From JBFJVZ01 sp041623895 (GTDB lineage: Bacteria > Planctomycetota > Planctomycetia > Pirellulales > Pirellulaceae): a stretch of 9,089 bases of DNA. The notes under the pieces are model-generated. The model had not been told where the DNA came from and ran no database searches. It saw only the letters and a list, made by a program, of their open reading frames with translations. The stretch lies in contig JBFJVZ010000332.1 in NCBI GenBank assembly GCA_041623895.1, forward strand, positions 1 to 9,089. The letters run 5' to 3'. Positions 6,716-9,089 of this stretch are shown one piece after another (position 1 is the first letter of the stretch; the number at the start of each line of letters is the position of its first letter). Made by a program: the position numbers and the translations under genes.

Positions 6716-9089
6716 ATGAATCGCGACTTGCTTGCAACGTTAAAGAATCACCTGTCTCTCACCTTAATCATTTGCTTTTTGCCAGCAGTGTTGACGGCCC
6801 GATCGGCCGCGGCTGCCGAGCCGTTTGGTTTCAAGCCAAATGATGTGGTTGCCATTTACGGCAACGGTCTCGCCGACCGAATGCAGCATGACCCGTGGGT
6901 CGAAACGGTTTTGCAGAGCCAACTGAAGGGCATGAACGTCAGTTTCCGTAACATGAGTTTCTCGGGAGACATGGTCAACAAGAGACCACGCAATAAGGGC
7001 TTCACCAACGATGACGAGTACCTGCAACACGTGGGGCCGGATGTTGTGTTCACGTTCTACGGATACAACGAGTCCTTTGCCGGGCCGGACCAAGCGGATG
7101 CTTATCGAGCCGAATTGGTGAAACTGGTTCAGCGGTATAGTCAGCTGCGAAAAGAGAAGGGAAAGGATGTCCGGTTTGTTCTGTTCAGTCCGATTGCGTA
7201 TCAAAACACTGGAGATCGGAATCTACCTGATGGGACTCAACTGAATTTGAATCTGGCTGCCTACAGTGAAGCGACACGGAAGGCTGCCGCGGAAACGGGC
7301 GCGACTTTCGTTGACCTGTTCTCGCCGACAGATCGGTTGTTTCAGTCCAGTTCCGAGCGGTACACGATCAATGGCATCCACCTGAATCCAAATGGTTATC
7401 AAAAGCTTGCCGAAATCATCTCGAAAGCGTTGCTTGGCAAAAGCGTCCCCGTCGACGAAAAAATTGCCGGCCTCTACGCAGCGGTCAAAGACAAGAACTG
7501 GCACTGGCACAATCGCTATCGCGCAACCGACGGTAACGACATTTGGGGCGGGCGATCGACGCTGACATTTGTCGACGGTCAGAGCAACGCCGACGTCCTC
7601 AAGCACGAACTGGTGATGCTGGACGTGATGACAGCCAATCGCGACAAAGTAATTTGGGCGGCCGCCGAAGGCAAGAAATACAGTGTCGACGACAGTAATG
7701 TTCCACCGCCGGTCAAGGTAATCTCGAACGTGGGCGGGGGCAGCAAAAGCTCTAGCAAAGAGAAAGAGGGAAGCGTTGATTACCTGAGCCCCGCAGAATC
7801 GATGGCGAAGATCAAGGTTCCCGACGGTTATCAATTGAACCTCTTTGCATCCGAAGTTCAGTTTCCCGACCTGGCCAATCCCGTGCAACTGCAAGTGGAC
7901 GCCAAGGGTCGCATTTGGGCTGCCAGCTGGAATACTTATCCCAAGTGGGAACCCGGCAAGGAAATGAACGACAGCCTCATGATTTTTGAGGACACGGACA
8001 AGGACGGCAAAGCAGATATTCGTAAGATCTTTGCTCACGTCCACAACCCGTTAGGTTTCGAGTTCTGGGGTGGCGGTGTCATCGTCACCTCGGGTCCCGA
8101 CCTGCTGTTCCTGAAGGATACCGACGGGGACGACAAAGCGGACGTGCGTTACCCCATTCTGCAAGGACTTGGAACAGCCGATACGCACCATGCTGCGAAT
8201 AACCTGGTGTACGGTCCGGACGGCGGGATCTATTGGCAAAGCGGAATCTTTCTGGTGCATAACCACGAGACACCTTGGAAACAAAACCTGAACATCGGCG
8301 CCTCGGGCATGTATCGCTTTGATCCCCGCACTTTCGCAATCACTCCGCATGCTGCCAATGCGCCGAACCCTCACGGCACCAGCTTTGACTACTGGGGTTA
8401 TTGCTATGCCAACGACGGCACGGGGGGGAAATCGTATCAAGTGCGTCCCGAAGGCAAGGGCTTCAAGATGCACACCCTGCTGACCAAAGAATTTCGCCCC
8501 GTAGCGGCGGATGAGATTCTGTCCTCCCAACACTTTCCGAAAGACATGCAGCAGGACTTTCTGATCTGCAACACGATTGGCTTCCTGGGTGTCAAGCAGT
8601 ATTCCCTTGATCGTGAGGGAGACGGGAAGGGTCGGGAGTTTGGCCACGTGTGGGGCACTCCCGGCATTGAATTGATCAACAGCGAAGATCGAAACTTTCG
8701 TCCGACCGATGCGGTCATCGGTGAAGACGGAGCCTTGTACGTTGCCGACTGGCACAACGCCATCATTGGTCACATGCAACACAACATTCGGGACCCCAAC
8801 CGTGACCACAAACATGGCCGCATCTTCCGTCTGACCGTGAAAGATCGACCGTTGCAAAAGCCCGTCAAGATCCACGGCCAGAGCGTCGCGGCGCTGCTGG
8901 AAAACCTTAAACACCCGGTCAACGGTGTTCGTCACCGGACCCGCATCGAACTGAGTGCTCACGACTCCGACGCGGTGATCGCGGCAACTCAACAGTGGAT
9001 GAAGGACTTTGATCCAAACGATGAAACCGAAGCCCACCATCTGCTGGAAGCACTGTGGTTGCACCAACAGCATGGCGTTCGAAACGAAG
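6716..9089 (+). CDS. Exported SGNH-like / PVC-type membrane-bound dehydrogenase-domain protein, 3' end missing
   Basis: The frame is open for 791 codons to the window edge, so the C-terminus is missing. Residues 1-34 are a signal peptide: basic R3 and K10, hydrophobic core [16 protein letters not shown], probable cleavage after the AAAA run. Residues 40-240 form an SGNH/GDSL-hydrolase-like domain with the family's blocks in altered form: GNGLADRMQ at 49-57 instead of GDS, GYNE at 116-119 instead of GxND, and NGIH at 219-222 instead of DxxH. Residues 241-330 are a linker-like region with WHWHNRYR. A low-complexity Gly/Ser/Lys stretch (339-351) follows. From about 360 comes the Pirellula/Verrucomicrobium-type dehydrogenase domain (TIGR02604-like): [19 protein letters not shown], two Asp-rich loops ([18 protein letters not shown]) likely to bind calcium, [14 protein letters not shown], and [17 protein letters not shown], apparently beta-propeller blades. 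Family members usually continue into HEAT repeats and a CxxCH cytochrome c domain. It probably acts in the periplasm; the substrate is unknown. No Shine-Dalgarno is evident. Confidence 0.88.
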   Translation, partial: MNRDLLATLKNHLSLTLIICFLPAVLTARSAAAAEPFGFKPNDVVAIYGNGLADRMQHDPWVETVLQSQLKGMNVSFRNMSFSGDMVNKRPRNKGFTNDDEYLQHVGPDVVFTFYGYNESFAGPDQADAYRAELVKLVQRYSQLRKEKGKDVRFVLFSPIAYQNTGDRNLPDGTQLNLNLAAYSEATRKAAAETGATFVDLFSPTDRLFQSSSERYTINGIHLNPNGYQKLAEIISKALLGKSVPVDEKIAGLYAAVKDKNWHWHNRYRATDGNDIWGGRSTLTFVDGQSNADVLKHELVMLDVMTANRDKVIWAAAEGKKYSVDDSNVPPPVKVISNVGGGSKSSSKEKEGSVDYLSPAESMAKIKVPDGYQLNLFASEVQFPDLANPVQLQVDAKGRIWAASWNTYPKWEPGKEMNDSLMIFEDTDKDGKADIRKIFAHVHNPLGFEFWGGGVIVTSGPDLLFLKDTDGDDKADVRYPILQGLGTADTHHAANNLVYGPDGGIYWQSGIFLVHNHETPWKQNLNIGASGMYRFDPRTFAITPHAANAPNPHGTSFDYWGYCYANDGTGGKSYQVRPEGKGFKMHTLLTKEFRPVAADEILSSQHFPKDMQQDFLICNTIGFLGVKQYSLDREGDGKGREFGHVWGTPGIELINSEDRNFRPTDAVIGEDGALYVADWHNAIIGHMQHNIRDPNRDHKHGRIFRLTVKDRPLQKPVKIHGQSVAALLENLKHPVNGVRHRTRIELSAHDSDAVIAATQQWMKDFDPNDETEAHHLLEALWLHQQHGVRNE

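Noticed and set aside
7223..8044. 273-codon minus strand ORF
   Set aside because: Fully antisense to the SGNH/PVC gene, whose frame carries clear family motifs throughout; open only because of the codon bias of the sense strand.
8051..9073. 340-codon minus strand ORF
   Set aside because: Also antisense to the PVC-type domain; the sense frame reads recognisable propeller motifs such as [14 protein letters not shown], while the antisense product matches nothing recognised.

Overview
The window looks like chromosomal DNA from a planctomycete, most likely a Rhodopirellula-like member of the Pirellulaceae. The strongest clue is the gene running off the right end. It joins a signal peptide, an SGNH-hydrolase-like domain and the 'Pirellula/Verrucomicrobium' membrane-bound-dehydrogenase domain (TIGR02604 type), an architecture typical of Planctomycetes and Verrucomicrobia. 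Moderately GC-rich codon use, single-gene transcription units and mostly weak Shine-Dalgarno sequences fit that assignment. No rRNA, tRNA, CRISPR array, insertion sequence or obvious integration site was found.

Layout, left to right: (1) a soluble slipin-type SPFH/band-7 protein (+, 109-984), followed by a hairpin terminator. (2) A small orphan nucleotidyltransferase-fold protein related to the AbiEii/DUF6036 group (+, 1101-1673). (3) Convergent to it, a B12-binding-type radical SAM protein with a DUF4070-like C-terminus (-, 1773-3284). (4) A poorly explained stretch of about 550 bases (3285-3839), holding at best one short membrane-like ORF whose stop overlaps the next start. (5) A microbial-type poly(ADP-ribose) glycohydrolase-like protein (TIGR02452/PF10021 type) with an intact GGG-x7-QEE signature (+, 3840-4667). 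(6) Convergent to it, a receiver-domain/glutamate-dehydrogenase fusion (-, 4815-6458). (7) Divergent from that, across 257 bases, the exported SGNH/PVC-dehydrogenase protein (+, 6716 to the window end, incomplete).

The genes do not form an evident operon. Every neighbouring pair is convergent, divergent or separated by a terminator-like hairpin, apart from the possible overlap of the small ORF with the PARG-like gene. No multi-gene system can therefore be claimed. The most unusual single object is the REC-glutamate dehydrogenase fusion. All receiver residues needed for phosphorylation and all core dehydrogenase residues are present, which suggests a central nitrogen/carbon enzyme placed under direct two-component control. 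The second is the SGNH domain, whose serine and aspartate positions are replaced while the fold is kept.
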